A DNA stretch of 16,532 nucleotides from Candidatus Uhrbacteria bacterium (GCA_016209345.1 JACQWH010000073.1:1-16532); one strand, 5' to 3'. Positions 1 through 7,878 are shown, numbered from the stretch's first letter. Translations and numbers: made by a program. Notes: generated by a model from the sequence alone, not told the origin.

Positions 1-5
1 AATTT

Positions 6-127
6 CTTCCGGCTCATTTTTGTCCAGTTTCGCCCCAAAAAAGCGCTGAACTCGTCGGAATACTCCAGTATTCCTCCTCATCCATCATCTTTTTTGGAAC
101 AAAACTGACTCAAAAATGACCGGGAAG
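6..127. repeat. Large imperfect palindrome (about 60-bp arms)
   Basis: The two halves are near reverse complements around a centre at bases 65/66. The inner core is perfect: GGAATACT at 57-64, CC, then AGTATTCC at 67-74. Further out, CCAAAAAAG near 35-43 pairs with CTTTTTTGG near 89-97. The outermost arms pair a CATTTTTG-CAGTTT block with an AAACTG-CAAAAATG block. The element sits directly upstream of the parA leader and ends before any T-run, so it is not a standard terminator. It resembles a dispersed intergenic palindrome (REP or MITE-like), but only one copy is in this window, so its repetitive nature is inferred. Confidence 0.7.
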
Positions 128-172
128 CCCTTTTGCAGAGGTCTCTATAGTTATTGATCTGACAAACGCATC

Positions 173-952
173 ATGGGAAAAGTAATTTCAATCGTCAACC
201 AAAAGGGGGGTGTCGGAAAAACAACAACAGCCATGAATATGGCGGCATATATGTCTCAAGAGGGCATGTCATGTCTTCTTGTCGATCTCGACCCGCAGGC
301 AAACGCGACATCCGGTTGTGGGCTGGTGCCGTCCGATATTGAGCGGGGTGTCTACGAGGTGTTGAGCGGGACCATTTCTCCGCACGATGCCCTGCACGAG
401 GTCGCGCCCCACGTGTTCCGTCTGCTTCCCGCAAGCGTGGCGCTTGCAGGCGCGGCCGTTGAGCTGGTCGGCATTCAGGAAAGGGAATTCCAGCTGAAAA
501 AAACCCTCGCGCCCCTCATTCCCGTATTTGACTACATCATCATCGACTGCCCGCCTTCTTTGGGGCTCCTTACTCTCAACGCATTGGTTGCCTCTGATTA
601 TATTCTCGTTCCGGTGCAGGCGGAATATTTCGCGCTGGAAGGAATCGGCCAACTCATGGAAACGTTTCAGCTCGTCAAAGAGCACCTGCATCCCGGTTTG
701 GAAATTCTTGGCGTTGTCCTGACGATGTATGACCGGCGCTATCGACTTTCCGAAAGCGTTTTGGTAGAATTATATAAACACTTTCCGAAAAAAATATTTC
801 GGACAGTGATTCCGCGCAATGTCCGTCTTGCCGAGGCGCCGAGCCACGGAAAGACCATTTTGCAGTACGACGCTTCCAGCCGCGGCGCAAAGGCCTATGA
901 CCGGTTTGCGAGGGAGGTACTTGAGTATCTGGGAGATAGTCGAAATGGTTAA
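173..952 (+). CDS. parA: ParA/Soj chromosome-partitioning ATPase
   Basis: 259 residues, the normal size for a chromosomal ParA/Soj (MinD/ParA family, deviant Walker ATPases). The deviant Walker A motif KGGVGKTT is at residues 11-18, with signature Lys11. The A' motif DLDPQAN is at 38-44 and the Walker B region IIIDCPPSLG at 122-131. ParA dimerises on ATP, binds nucleoid DNA non-specifically, and is released when ParB stimulates hydrolysis, which moves origin-proximal DNA apart. There is no long N-terminal DNA-binding extension, so it is the chromosomal rather than the P1-plasmid type. The start is the first ATG before the conserved N-terminus. No clear Shine-Dalgarno or full promoter is visible; a TATAGT at 146-151 lacks a convincing -35 partner. 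parB follows 54 bases downstream. Confidence 0.95.
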   Translation: MGKVISIVNQKGGVGKTTTAMNMAAYMSQEGMSCLLVDLDPQANATSGCGLVPSDIERGVYEVLSGTISPHDALHEVAPHVFRLLPASVALAGAAVELVGIQEREFQLKKTLAPLIPVFDYIIIDCPPSLGLLTLNALVASDYILVPVQAEYFALEGIGQLMETFQLVKEHLHPGLEILGVVLTMYDRRYRLSESVLVELYKHFPKKIFRTVIPRNVRLAEAPSHGKTILQYDASSRGAKAYDRFAREVLEYLGDSRNG

Positions 953-1006
953 ATTGCTATGAGAGCATACGCGGAGAAATAAAGATAACAATGTAACAGT
1001 GCAGAT

Positions 1007-1873
1007 ATGCCAAAGGCATCACTGGGGCGCGGACTTGACGCGCTTCTGGCACGAAAAAAAATCTCTCTTCCTCCTGCCGGCGGATTTTCCGCGCGGTCGG
1101 ATACTGATACCATCGTGGAGCTGCCCGTTCACGTTATTGAGACGAATGAATTCCAGCCGCGCCGCGCGTTCAACGAAGAACAGCTGCTTGAGCTGGCAAA
1201 CTCCATCCGCGAGTACGGAATCATTCAGCCGCTGGTGGTGTCTCGAGAGGGGGACACATACCGGCTTATCGCGGGAGAGCGGCGGTTGCGCGCGGCGAAC
1301 ATGATCGGTCTTGAGAAAGTTCCGGTTGTTATCCGCGAGACGAAGGAACACGAGAAGCTCGCTGTCGCGCTTATTGAAAATGTCCAGCGCGTTGATCTCA
1401 ACCCTATTGAGTTGGGATACGCGTATAAGCGGCTCGCTGAAGAGTTTTCCCTGAGCCACGATGAAATAGGCGCACGCGTAGGGAAAAGCCGTCCGGTCAT
1501 TTCCAATACTATCCGACTGTTGAATCTCCCCGCCGTGATTCAGGATGCCCTGCGCGAGGGGACAGTACAGATTGGCATGGCAAAGGCGATTCTCGCCCTG
1601 CCAACCCCTGACGAGCAAGTTGCTTATTTCTATAAAACGCTCGAGGGAAAGCTCACATCGCGCGACGCGGAAAAGCAGGGTGTTCTTTCGCGGGGCGGGG
1701 CTGCGCGGCGCAATGCAAAAGTAGATCCGGCGCTTTTGCGGCGAGAGGAAGCGCTTCGGGAGCGGTTTGGCACAAAAGTGACGATAGACAAGCATGATGG
1801 CGTGGGGCGTGTCAGCATCTATTTTTATTCTGACGAGGAGCTGGGCGAACTCTTTAAGACATTGACCGAATAG
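1007..1873 (+). CDS. parB: ParB/Spo0J centromere-binding CTPase
   Basis: 288 residues, typical for chromosomal ParB. The N-terminus carries the ParA-interacting GRGLDALL motif at residues 7-14, including a basic arginine of the kind that stimulates ParA. The N-terminal CTP-binding domain contains GERRLRA (90-96) and ENVQRVDLNPIE (124-135), the two family hallmarks involved in nucleotide binding and spreading. A KorB-type helix-turn-helix follows at about 145-190, and the last 40 or so residues match the small dimerisation domain. ParB loads at parS sites and slides as a CTP-dependent clamp. No complete parS palindrome is visible here. The stop is four bases before the murA start, so the two genes are very probably co-transcribed and translationally coupled. 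Confidence 0.95.
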   Translation: MPKASLGRGLDALLARKKISLPPAGGFSARSDTDTIVELPVHVIETNEFQPRRAFNEEQLLELANSIREYGIIQPLVVSREGDTYRLIAGERRLRAANMIGLEKVPVVIRETKEHEKLAVALIENVQRVDLNPIELGYAYKRLAEEFSLSHDEIGARVGKSRPVISNTIRLLNLPAVIQDALREGTVQIGMAKAILALPTPDEQVAYFYKTLEGKLTSRDAEKQGVLSRGGAARRNAKVDPALLRREEALRERFGTKVTIDKHDGVGRVSIYFYSDEELGELFKTLTE

Positions 1874-1877
1874 TGAG

Positions 1878-3137
1878 ATGAAATTTGTCATTACCGGCGG
1901 AAAAAAACTACGCGGGAGTATTGATGTTGGCGGGGCAAAGAACGCAGTCCTTCCTATTTTGGCCGCGACACTCCTCACTGACGAGGCGTGCGTCATTCAT
2001 AACGTTCCTCTGATTCGCGATGTCGACAGGATGCTTGAGCTCCTTACAAACATCGGCCGCACTGTCATTCGAAACGGCGATCATACCGTGACGATAGGGC
2101 CGGCGCGCAGACAGTCGCCGATCCATACGATTGACCCCAAGCTGGTAAAAAGTTTTCGCGCTTCGTTTTTGGTAGTGGGCCCTCTTCTCGCGCGCACCCG
2201 CAAGATTCGCATTACCGAACCGGGCGGATGCAGTATCGGCAATCGCCCGCTTGACGATCACTTTCATGGCCTCCGGCGCATGGGGGTGACAATCGTTCGT
2301 TCCGACGGCATGTATACGTTTTCTCATCGCGGCCTTGAAGCAAAGACCATTACGCTTGTCGCGCCGTCCGTGACGGCGACCGAGAATATTCTCATGGCCT
2401 GCGTGCTTACCCGCGGTACGACCACCATCAAAGATGCGGCAGCAGAGCCGCACGTTCAGGATCTTTGTTTTTTTCTCGAACGCATGGGTGCGCGTATCAA
2501 GGGCATTGGAACAAGCACGCTGACCGTCACGGGAGTTGGGAATCTTCACGGAACAATGCATGACGTCATTCCCGACCCTATCGGAGCGCTGTCCTATATT
2601 ATGATGGGCCTGGCAACAAAAAGCCGCATCACCGTTGCCGGCATTCGTCCCGACCATCTTGACGTTCCTCTTGAGACGCTTCTTGCCGCGGGGGCGCGGT
2701 TTGACATCGCTCGGCATTCCATTACACTGAAGTCCTCAGGCCTTTTGAAAGAGATGAAAATACAGACGCGGCCGTACCCGGGCATTCCGACAGACGTTCA
2801 AGCGCTCTTCGGTGTGTTGGCAACGCAGGCCCAGGGAACAAGCTTGATACACGAAACGATTTTTGACGGACGATTTGCCTATATCTCCGAGCTTGCCCGC
2901 ATGGGCGCGAACGCCGTTGTCTGCGACCCTCACCGCGCGCTTATTACCGGACCGACGTCGCTGTATGGCCAGGAGATACGAAGCCCCGATCTGCGAGCTG
3001 GCATGGCCATGATCGTTGCGGCGCTCATTGCGCAGGGCCAGACAATTATTTATGACGCGCAGAGTATCGAGCGGGGATACGAACGCATTGTCGAACGTCT
3101 CTCAGCGCTCGGCGCCGACATACGGAGGGAAGAATAA
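1878..3137 (+). CDS. murA: UDP-N-acetylglucosamine 1-carboxyvinyltransferase (MurA)
   Basis: 419 residues, the usual length. MurA transfers enolpyruvate from PEP to UDP-GlcNAc, the first committed step of peptidoglycan synthesis, in the cytoplasm. The EPSP-synthase fold is recognisable end to end. The KN pair at 21-22 and FRAS at 93-96 are conserved. The PEP-binding loop PGGCSIGNRP has the catalytic Cys118, the residue alkylated by fosfomycin, and Arg123 (equivalent to Arg120 in E. coli). The late FPTD-like motif IPTDVQ and the DLRA motif near the C-terminus are also present. The active-site Asp (Asp233) is kept, but the usual PDRIE motif reads PDPIG. It starts four bases after parB with a GTGAG ahead of the ATG. 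Keeping Cys118 predicts fosfomycin sensitivity; this is inference. Confidence 0.96.
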   Translation: MKFVITGGKKLRGSIDVGGAKNAVLPILAATLLTDEACVIHNVPLIRDVDRMLELLTNIGRTVIRNGDHTVTIGPARRQSPIHTIDPKLVKSFRASFLVVGPLLARTRKIRITEPGGCSIGNRPLDDHFHGLRRMGVTIVRSDGMYTFSHRGLEAKTITLVAPSVTATENILMACVLTRGTTTIKDAAAEPHVQDLCFFLERMGARIKGIGTSTLTVTGVGNLHGTMHDVIPDPIGALSYIMMGLATKSRITVAGIRPDHLDVPLETLLAAGARFDIARHSITLKSSGLLKEMKIQTRPYPGIPTDVQALFGVLATQAQGTSLIHETIFDGRFAYISELARMGANAVVCDPHRALITGPTSLYGQEIRSPDLRAGMAMIVAALIAQGQTIIYDAQSIERGYERIVERLSALGADIRREE

Positions 3138-3150
3138 CGTCATTATTCCT

Positions 3151-4419
3151 ATGGATTCACTGCACACATCTCAAAGAATTACTCCCTCATATCTTCTCAA
3201 GAAATATTTTTTGTTCTATATCGGTGTCGCCCTTCTCGCAGGGAGTTTTTATGGCGGGTATCTTTATGGAACGTGGGAGGGGGCTCTTCCGCTGGCAACA
3301 AAGTCCTCCAACGGAGGGGGCATTGTTCGCAATGCAGATAAGCCGCTCCCCGACCATTTGTCAAAAGATACGGACTTCGATTTGTTTTGGGATGTATGGA
3401 AGCGCGTGAAGGAGGAATCCTACAAGACAGACACTCCCGACACGAAGCTTTTTTACGGTGCGGTTGGCGGCATCGTCACCTCATTGGATGATCCATACTC
3501 CATTTTTCTCGATCCGGAAAAGGCAAAGGATTTCAACGAAAGCTTGTCGGGAAGTTTCGACGGAATCGGCGCCGAGCTTGGCATGAAGAAAAATCAATTA
3601 TTGATCATCGCGACGCTTCCGGATATGCCGGCGGAAAAAGCGGGCATTCGTGCCGGTGATAAGATATTGGCGGTTGATAAAAAAGCGACAACAGGCATGA
3701 CTATTGATGAGGCGGTGACGAAGATACGCGGCAAGCGCGGCACAAAGGTGACGCTTACGATTTATCGCGATGGAGAGCCGAAAGAGCGGGATATTGAGAT
3801 TGTACGGGATAAAATTGTTATTCAGTCGGTCAAATGGGAAATGAAAAGCGACGGGATAGGATATATTCAGATTGTTCATTTTACCCAGGATACCGCGGCG
3901 AAATTCAAGGAGGCCGCGCAATCGCTTCTTGCAAAGAAGATGAAGCGTCTCGTCGTGGACTTGCGCAATGATCCGGGCGGATATTTGGATGCGGCTGTAA
4001 ATATTGCCGGCTATTGGATCGACGGAAAGACCGTCGTGATAGAGCGGTACGCAGACGGTACGCAGGATGAGTACAAGGGGCATGTCATCCCGCTCCTTGA
4101 GCGCGTACCGACCGTTGTTTTGATAAATAAAGGGAGCGCGTCCGCATCTGAGATTGTTGCCGGTGCGTTGCAAGATGAGGGGAGGGCAGTTCTTATTGGC
4201 GAGCAGTCCTTTGGCAAGGGGTCGGTACAAGATGTTCAGCGCCTCTCCGACGGATCAGAGCTCAAGCTCACGATAGCCAACTGGTTTACGCCAAAAGGGC
4301 GCACGATTCAGGATGAAGGCATCAAGCCGGATATTTCCGTGGAAATGACGGACGAAGATTATAAGAATAAAAAGGACCCGCAGCTTGAACGGGCGTTCGA
4401 GGAGCTGAGAAAGAAATAA
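3151..4419 (+). CDS. ctpA: S41 family carboxyl-terminal processing protease
   Basis: 422 residues from the ATG at 3151. A short cytoplasmic N-terminus is followed by one hydrophobic segment at about 19-40 (uncleaved anchor or signal sequence), so the protease should face outside the membrane. A PDZ domain spans about 138-215 and contains the GIGAELG start and the AGIRAGDKIL loop. The S41 catalytic core follows, with DLRNDPGG, GSASASE (catalytic Ser331) and FGKG (catalytic Lys356). The Ser-Lys spacing of 25 equals that of E. coli Prc (Ser452/Lys477). The frame is open upstream to 3016, but that would overlap the murA C-terminus by 40 codons and add no signal sequence, so 3151 is preferred. Substrates are unknown; relatives trim cell-wall or regulatory proteins. 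A bidirectional terminator follows the stop codon immediately. Confidence 0.93.
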   Translation: MDSLHTSQRITPSYLLKKYFLFYIGVALLAGSFYGGYLYGTWEGALPLATKSSNGGGIVRNADKPLPDHLSKDTDFDLFWDVWKRVKEESYKTDTPDTKLFYGAVGGIVTSLDDPYSIFLDPEKAKDFNESLSGSFDGIGAELGMKKNQLLIIATLPDMPAEKAGIRAGDKILAVDKKATTGMTIDEAVTKIRGKRGTKVTLTIYRDGEPKERDIEIVRDKIVIQSVKWEMKSDGIGYIQIVHFTQDTAAKFKEAAQSLLAKKMKRLVVDLRNDPGGYLDAAVNIAGYWIDGKTVVIERYADGTQDEYKGHVIPLLERVPTVVLINKGSASASEIVAGALQDEGRAVLIGEQSFGKGSVQDVQRLSDGSELKLTIANWFTPKGRTIQDEGIKPDISVEMTDEDYKNKKDPQLERAFEELRKK

Positions 4420-4461
4420 AAAAATACAGACCGTCCAAAACCGGACGGTCTGTATTTTTTT
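4420..4461. terminator. Bidirectional intrinsic terminator between ctpA and rpmA
   Basis: A perfect 17-bp stem (4420-4436 with 4443-4459) has a GC-rich core GACCGTCC/GGACGGTC and a six-base loop AAAACC. It ends in a T-run on the + strand (4454-4461) and a mirror A-run (4418-4425) that becomes the U-tract for - strand transcripts. Convergent genes on both sides fit a dual-direction terminator. Confidence 0.95.
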
Positions 4462-4472
4462 ATTGTATCGAA

Positions 4473-4790
4473 TTACGAAACCGCTTGGAGCGCGACACCG
4501 CCGCCCTTTTGTTTTTGTTCGAGAACATGGACAACGGTTTTTTGTTTGAGCGATCTGTCAAATTTGCGAAAGGCACGCCGTGAAAAGTGCACAAATCCAT
4601 CGGTGCGCGCATAGAGCGTGTCATCTTCGCCCCGTTTTACGTTTGTGCCGGGAGCATATTTTGTTCCTCTTTGGCGTATGATAATGGACCCCGCGTTTGC
4701 AGATGCCCCCTCGGTGAGCTTCACGCCCAGGCGCTTTCCATGCGAATCACGGCCCCACGACGTTGAGCCGCCCGCTTTCTTATGTGCCAT
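4473..4790 (-). CDS. rpmA: 50S ribosomal protein L27
   Basis: 105 residues on the reverse strand. The N-terminus MAHKKAGGSTSWGRDSHGKR is a textbook L27 start; this flexible tail reaches the peptidyl-transferase centre. IIIRQRGTKYAPGTNV and the TLYARTDGFVHF strand complete the beta-barrel core. There is no Firmicutes-type N-terminal extension needing Prp cleavage. The protein is about 20 residues longer than E. coli L27 (85), with the extra length in a basic and glycine-rich C-terminal part. It stands alone; the usual partner rplU (L21) is not adjacent. A promoter with an extended -10 lies just upstream, and the short leader is made of a heptanucleotide repeat. Confidence 0.97.
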   Translation of the reverse strand: MAHKKAGGSTSWGRDSHGKRLGVKLTEGASANAGSIIIRQRGTKYAPGTNVKRGEDDTLYARTDGFVHFSRRAFRKFDRSLKQKTVVHVLEQKQKGGGVALQAVS

Positions 4791-4797
4791 AGTGTAA

Positions 4798-4818
4798 GGG
4801 ATTAGGGATTAGGGACTG
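4798..4818. repeat. Heptanucleotide tandem repeat in the rpmA leader
   Basis: Three in-phase 7-base units: GGGATTA, GGGATTA, GGGACTG. On the rpmA strand these read CAGTCCC, TAATCCC, TAATCCC. They occupy most of the predicted 5' untranslated leader, between the likely start of transcription near 4818 and the rpmA ATG complement at 4790. Confidence 0.75.
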
Positions 4819-4824
4819 GTGGAA

Positions 4825-4852
4825 AGCATACCAAAAACAAAAAAAATTGCAA
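4825..4852 (-). promoter_or_regulatory. Probable rpmA promoter (extended -10)
   Basis: On the reverse strand, TTGCAA (4852-4847) is followed after 16 bases by TATGCT (4830-4825), with an upstream TGG giving the extended -10 form TGGTATGCT. Transcription would start near 4818 and give a leader of about 28 bases. The spacer is an A/T homopolymer tract. Functional use is inferred from consensus only. Confidence 0.6.
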
Positions 4853-4875
4853 TACCCGTATACTCATGGTAGGAT
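4847..4875 (+). promoter_or_regulatory. Probable promoter of the mraY-secA run
   Basis: On the + strand, TTGCAA (4847-4852) is followed after 17 bases by TAGGAT (4870-4875), with TG at 4867-4868 (extended -10). Transcription would start near 4882, leaving about 15 bases before the ATG at 4897. The same palindromic TTGCAA is also the -35 candidate of the opposing rpmA promoter. Confidence 0.5.
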
Positions 4876-4882
4876 ACGGGTA
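4853..4882. repeat. Perfect 9-bp inverted repeat, candidate operator
   Basis: TACCCGTAT (4853-4861) and ATACGGGTA (4874-4882) are exact reverse complements around a 12-base spacer. They cover the spacer, the -10 element and the likely start site of the + strand promoter. This arrangement could bind a dimeric regulator or form a hairpin at the 5' end of the transcript. No regulator can be named. Confidence 0.5.
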
Positions 4883-4896
4883 AACGAAAACCATCT

Positions 4897-5280
4897 ATGC
4901 TCCACCCCCTTCTTGATACATGGTATACCCGAGCTTTTTTTCGCGACCACCTTTTTTTCGGCATATCTTCGGCGGCACTTTTTGCGCATGCCGCGGTATG
5001 GCTTTTGCTTTTTCTCGGGTTTGACACGATCTATACGTCGGACAGAGAATATATCACCCTGCACTATAAAATACTGTTCGGGACGGATTTTGTCGCGCAG
5101 TGGTTTGTCATCTTCCTGGTGCCGCTCGTCGGACTGTTTGTACTGATCGTGAATTTCATTCTTGAGCGTACGCTGTATCACATTGAGCGCCGGCTTGCGT
5201 ACGCGCTTGCCGCTGCGGCGCTGGCGGTCAACAGCATTCTTATATTTGCCCTCTATCTTCTGCTGCAAGTAAATCTTTAG
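4897..5280 (+). CDS. Small three-helix membrane protein of unknown function
   Basis: 127 residues that I do not recognise. Three strongly hydrophobic segments are visible at about 19-42, 65-89 and 100-125. The loop between the first two (about 43-64) is polar and acidic and contains YTSDREY. A short basic stretch with ERTLYHIERR (90-99) lies between helices two and three. By the positive-inside tendency that basic loop would be cytoplasmic and the N-terminus outside, though the evidence is weak. It is the first gene after a predicted promoter and ends 18 bases before mraY, so it is probably co-expressed with the lipid-linked cell-wall enzymes. No catalytic motif is seen. A role in envelope assembly is only guilt by association. 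Confidence 0.8.
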   Translation: MLHPLLDTWYTRAFFRDHLFFGISSAALFAHAAVWLLLFLGFDTIYTSDREYITLHYKILFGTDFVAQWFVIFLVPLVGLFVLIVNFILERTLYHIERRLAYALAAAALAVNSILIFALYLLLQVNL

Positions 5281-5298
5281 GCACTGTCATACCATACC

Positions 5299-6348
5299 AT
5301 GCCGAATTTTGTCATTTTTAAAATCACTGTTCTTACGACAATCGCCTTCCTTTGGGCATGGATGTGGACGCCCATCCTCTATCGTTTCCTCATCCGCTAT
5401 TCCCTGGTCAAGCAAATACGTGACGAGGCGTCTGCGCCAATTTTTTTTGCGCTGCACAAAAATAAGGCGGGCACGCCGACCATGGGCGGACTCCTTATCT
5501 GGATGACGACATTTCTCTTCGCGCTGTTTTTCTATTATCTTTCGCTTGTTTTGGACAACCAATTTTTTGTTCAGCTGAATTTTTTGACGCGCGCGCAAGT
5601 GCTTTTGCCGCTGGGCGCATTGGTCGCATCGGCGCTCGTCGGTCTGGTCGATGATTTTTTGAATATTAAAAAAATCGGTCCGCTTGGCGGCGGATTGCGG
5701 ATGCGGCACCGTTTCATCCTCTATACTTGCATTGCGCTGGTCGGGGCGTGGTGGTTTTACGCAAAGCTTGATTGGGATATTTTACACGTGCCATTCGTCG
5801 GTGATTTCGCGGTCGGATGGTGGTACGTTCCCTTTTTTATGGTTGTTATTATTGCCACGGCATTTTCTGTCAATGAAATCGACGGCTTGGACGGGCTTGC
5901 GGGGGGAACGCTTCTCGCCGCGTTCGCTTCATACGGGGCAATTGCGTTTATCGAAGGCAAATATGATCTGGCGACATTTTGCGGCGTCATTATCGGCGCG
6001 CTGCTTGCATTTCTCTGGTTCAACATCTATCCGGCAAAATTTATGATGGGGGATACGGGCGCAATGTCTTTAGGGGTGACACTTGGCATCGTGGCCATGC
6101 TTACCAACTACGCCCTTTTACTCCCGGTCATCGGATTTCTTTTTGTGATTGAAGCAGGATCGGTCATTGTTCAAGTTGTCTCGAAAAAAATCGGAACGGG
6201 AAAAATGTTTCTCTCGACCCCCTACCATCACCATCTGGAAGCGCGCGGGTGGAAGGAGCCGACCATTGTCATGCGTTTTTGGGTTATTTCAGGCATCCTG
6301 GCCGTTATAGGGCTGATTATCGTCCTTGTCGAGCGCGGGTTGTATTAA
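5299..6348 (+). CDS. mraY: Phospho-N-acetylmuramoyl-pentapeptide transferase (MraY)
   Basis: 349 residues and a polytopic membrane enzyme with roughly ten hydrophobic segments. It transfers phospho-MurNAc-pentapeptide from UDP to undecaprenyl phosphate, making lipid I on the cytoplasmic face. Family motifs are in order: the TMGG loop near residue 60, Asp118-Asp119 in VDDFLNIKK, NEIDGLDGLAGG at 192-203 carrying further magnesium/substrate aspartates, MGDTG at 250-254, and the triple histidine His310-312 in PYHHHLEARG. These residues favour MraY over the related WecA/TagO polyprenyl-phosphate transferases, which lack the HHH loop. The murD start lies three bases after its stop, indicating tight coupling. 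No Shine-Dalgarno is visible before its ATG. Confidence 0.97.
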   Translation: MPNFVIFKITVLTTIAFLWAWMWTPILYRFLIRYSLVKQIRDEASAPIFFALHKNKAGTPTMGGLLIWMTTFLFALFFYYLSLVLDNQFFVQLNFLTRAQVLLPLGALVASALVGLVDDFLNIKKIGPLGGGLRMRHRFILYTCIALVGAWWFYAKLDWDILHVPFVGDFAVGWWYVPFFMVVIIATAFSVNEIDGLDGLAGGTLLAAFASYGAIAFIEGKYDLATFCGVIIGALLAFLWFNIYPAKFMMGDTGAMSLGVTLGIVAMLTNYALLLPVIGFLFVIEAGSVIVQVVSKKIGTGKMFLSTPYHHHLEARGWKEPTIVMRFWVISGILAVIGLIIVLVERGLY

Positions 6349-6351
6349 TGT

Positions 6352-7854
6352 ATGTCTCCCAGAGATTTTTACGGTAAAAAAATTTTGATCATGGGGCTTG
6401 GGCTCCATGGAGGCGGTGTTGCCGCGGCGTATTGGTTTTTCCGACAGGGTGCCGAAGTAATCATTACCGACATCAAGAAGCGCCATGAGCTTGAGCCGTC
6501 CATTGCCCGCCTGACAGCCCTGTGCACCACGTATCGGCTTTCCCATCCGGCCGCGCGGCTTTCTTCTTGCGAGTATGTGCTTGGCGAGCATCGCGAAAAA
6601 GATATACTCGGCGCGGAGTACGTCATACAAAATCCCGGTGTCCCGCGGGAGATGCCGCTCCTTGCCCTTGCGCGCGAGAAGGGCATTCCCATCCATAATG
6701 ATGCGAGCATCTTTTTTTCCTTGCTGAGGGATGCCGATATTATCGGGGTGACAGGTACGCGCGGAAAAACAACCACTGTTCTTCTCATCGCCGGACTTTT
6801 GAAAAGAAAATATCCAATGACGCTTGCGGCGGGATATGCGACGCGCGCGGGCGCCGTATCGTTTTTTTCCATTTTGGATAAGGCGTTTGAGCAAGAGCGG
6901 GCAGGCGTTCGCGCGCCAATCGTTCTTGAGCTATCCAGTTGGCAGCTGGAAATGCTTGCAACGCACGCCTTGAGCCCCCGCCTTGCCGTAATGACGAATA
7001 TGTATCCTGACCACCTCAACAGGCATGTCTCCATGGAAGCATACGTCGAGGCAAAAAAAAACATCTATCGATTTCAGGATGGAGCCGGCTGTGTCATTGC
7101 AAACTACGACAATCCGCTGACGCGGGCCATGGGGGATTCTATTCCATCCCCTCGGCGATATTGGTTTTCTCGGTCGTGTGATGGCATTGACAGGGGTGCA
7201 TGCATATCAAAAAAGCGAACGCGGACGCATAGGGAGCTGATACTGCGCGGCGACGGCGCGGATGTAGCGGTATGCCCATGCTCCGCCAGTGCCTTGCGGG
7301 GCGGGCACAATGAGGAGAATATGCTTGCCGCACTCGTTGTTGGCATGATACGCGGTGTTTCTCCCGAAGCGATGCGCGAGTTCTGCGCATCGGCACAAGG
7401 CGTTCAGGGTCGTCTTGAGTATCTGGGCCTTGGTCATGGCCGCGCGTTTTACAACGACACAACGGCAACATCTCCCGACGCGGTATGCGCGGCGCTCAAA
7501 ACCTTGGGCGGCCGTTCTAAAAAAATTATTCTTATTGCGGGGGGCGCTGACAAAGGGCTTGATTTTTCCGGCATGGGCGGTGCTATTGCGCGGTATTGTA
7601 AAGCTCTCGTACTTTTGTCCGGCACCGCGACACCGTCCCTTTTCGAATCGGCGCGCACGGCATCGTATGGCGGGGCTGTTTTTTTTGCCAATTCCATGAG
7701 CGAGGCAGTGGGAAAGGCGTGGCAGGCAAGTAAAAAAGGTGATATACTGCTTTTGTCTCCCGGAGCCGCGTCTTTTGGCATGTTCCGGCATGAATTCGAC
7801 CGCGGTGATCAGTTCGTTCAAGCAGTGGAACGGCTCATGAATAGCGGAAAGTAA
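6352..7854 (+). CDS. murD: UDP-N-acetylmuramoyl-L-alanine--D-glutamate ligase (MurD)
   Basis: 500 residues, about 60 longer than E. coli MurD. It adds D-glutamate to UDP-MurNAc-L-Ala using ATP in the cytoplasm. The N-terminal UDP-binding domain opens with GLGLHGGG. The nucleotide loop GTRGKTTT is at residues 135-142. The Mur ligase ELSSWQLE motif is at 193-200, followed by NMYPDHLNRH and a carbamylated-lysine-region equivalent. The C-terminal domain has NDTTATSPDA, AGGADKG and LLLSPGAASFGMFRHEFDRG; the last is the signature that separates MurD from MurC, MurE and MurF. The extra length is spread through the central domain and includes a Cys-, Arg- and Lys-rich stretch near 275-320. A 70-base gap with a heptad repeat precedes ftsW. 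Confidence 0.95.
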   Translation: MSPRDFYGKKILIMGLGLHGGGVAAAYWFFRQGAEVIITDIKKRHELEPSIARLTALCTTYRLSHPAARLSSCEYVLGEHREKDILGAEYVIQNPGVPREMPLLALAREKGIPIHNDASIFFSLLRDADIIGVTGTRGKTTTVLLIAGLLKRKYPMTLAAGYATRAGAVSFFSILDKAFEQERAGVRAPIVLELSSWQLEMLATHALSPRLAVMTNMYPDHLNRHVSMEAYVEAKKNIYRFQDGAGCVIANYDNPLTRAMGDSIPSPRRYWFSRSCDGIDRGACISKKRTRTHRELILRGDGADVAVCPCSASALRGGHNEENMLAALVVGMIRGVSPEAMREFCASAQGVQGRLEYLGLGHGRAFYNDTTATSPDAVCAALKTLGGRSKKIILIAGGADKGLDFSGMGGAIARYCKALVLLSGTATPSLFESARTASYGGAVFFANSMSEAVGKAWQASKKGDILLLSPGAASFGMFRHEFDRGDQFVQAVERLMNSGK

Positions 7855-7878
7855 TAAAAATGTTTTTGTATTGACTAT

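Noticed and set aside
405..425. CACGTG in parA as a parS site
   Set aside because: Only the central six bases match the consensus TGTTTCACGTGAAACA; the flanks do not.
1019..1996. Long reverse-strand open frame opposite parB and murA
   Set aside because: It is antisense to two well-conserved genes, has no recognisable domain, and its composition follows from the codon bias of the real genes.
3016..3150. Longer N-terminus for the S41 protease starting at 3016
   Set aside because: It would overlap the murA C-terminus by about 40 codons. The ATG at 3151 places the membrane anchor near the N-terminus, as expected for the family.
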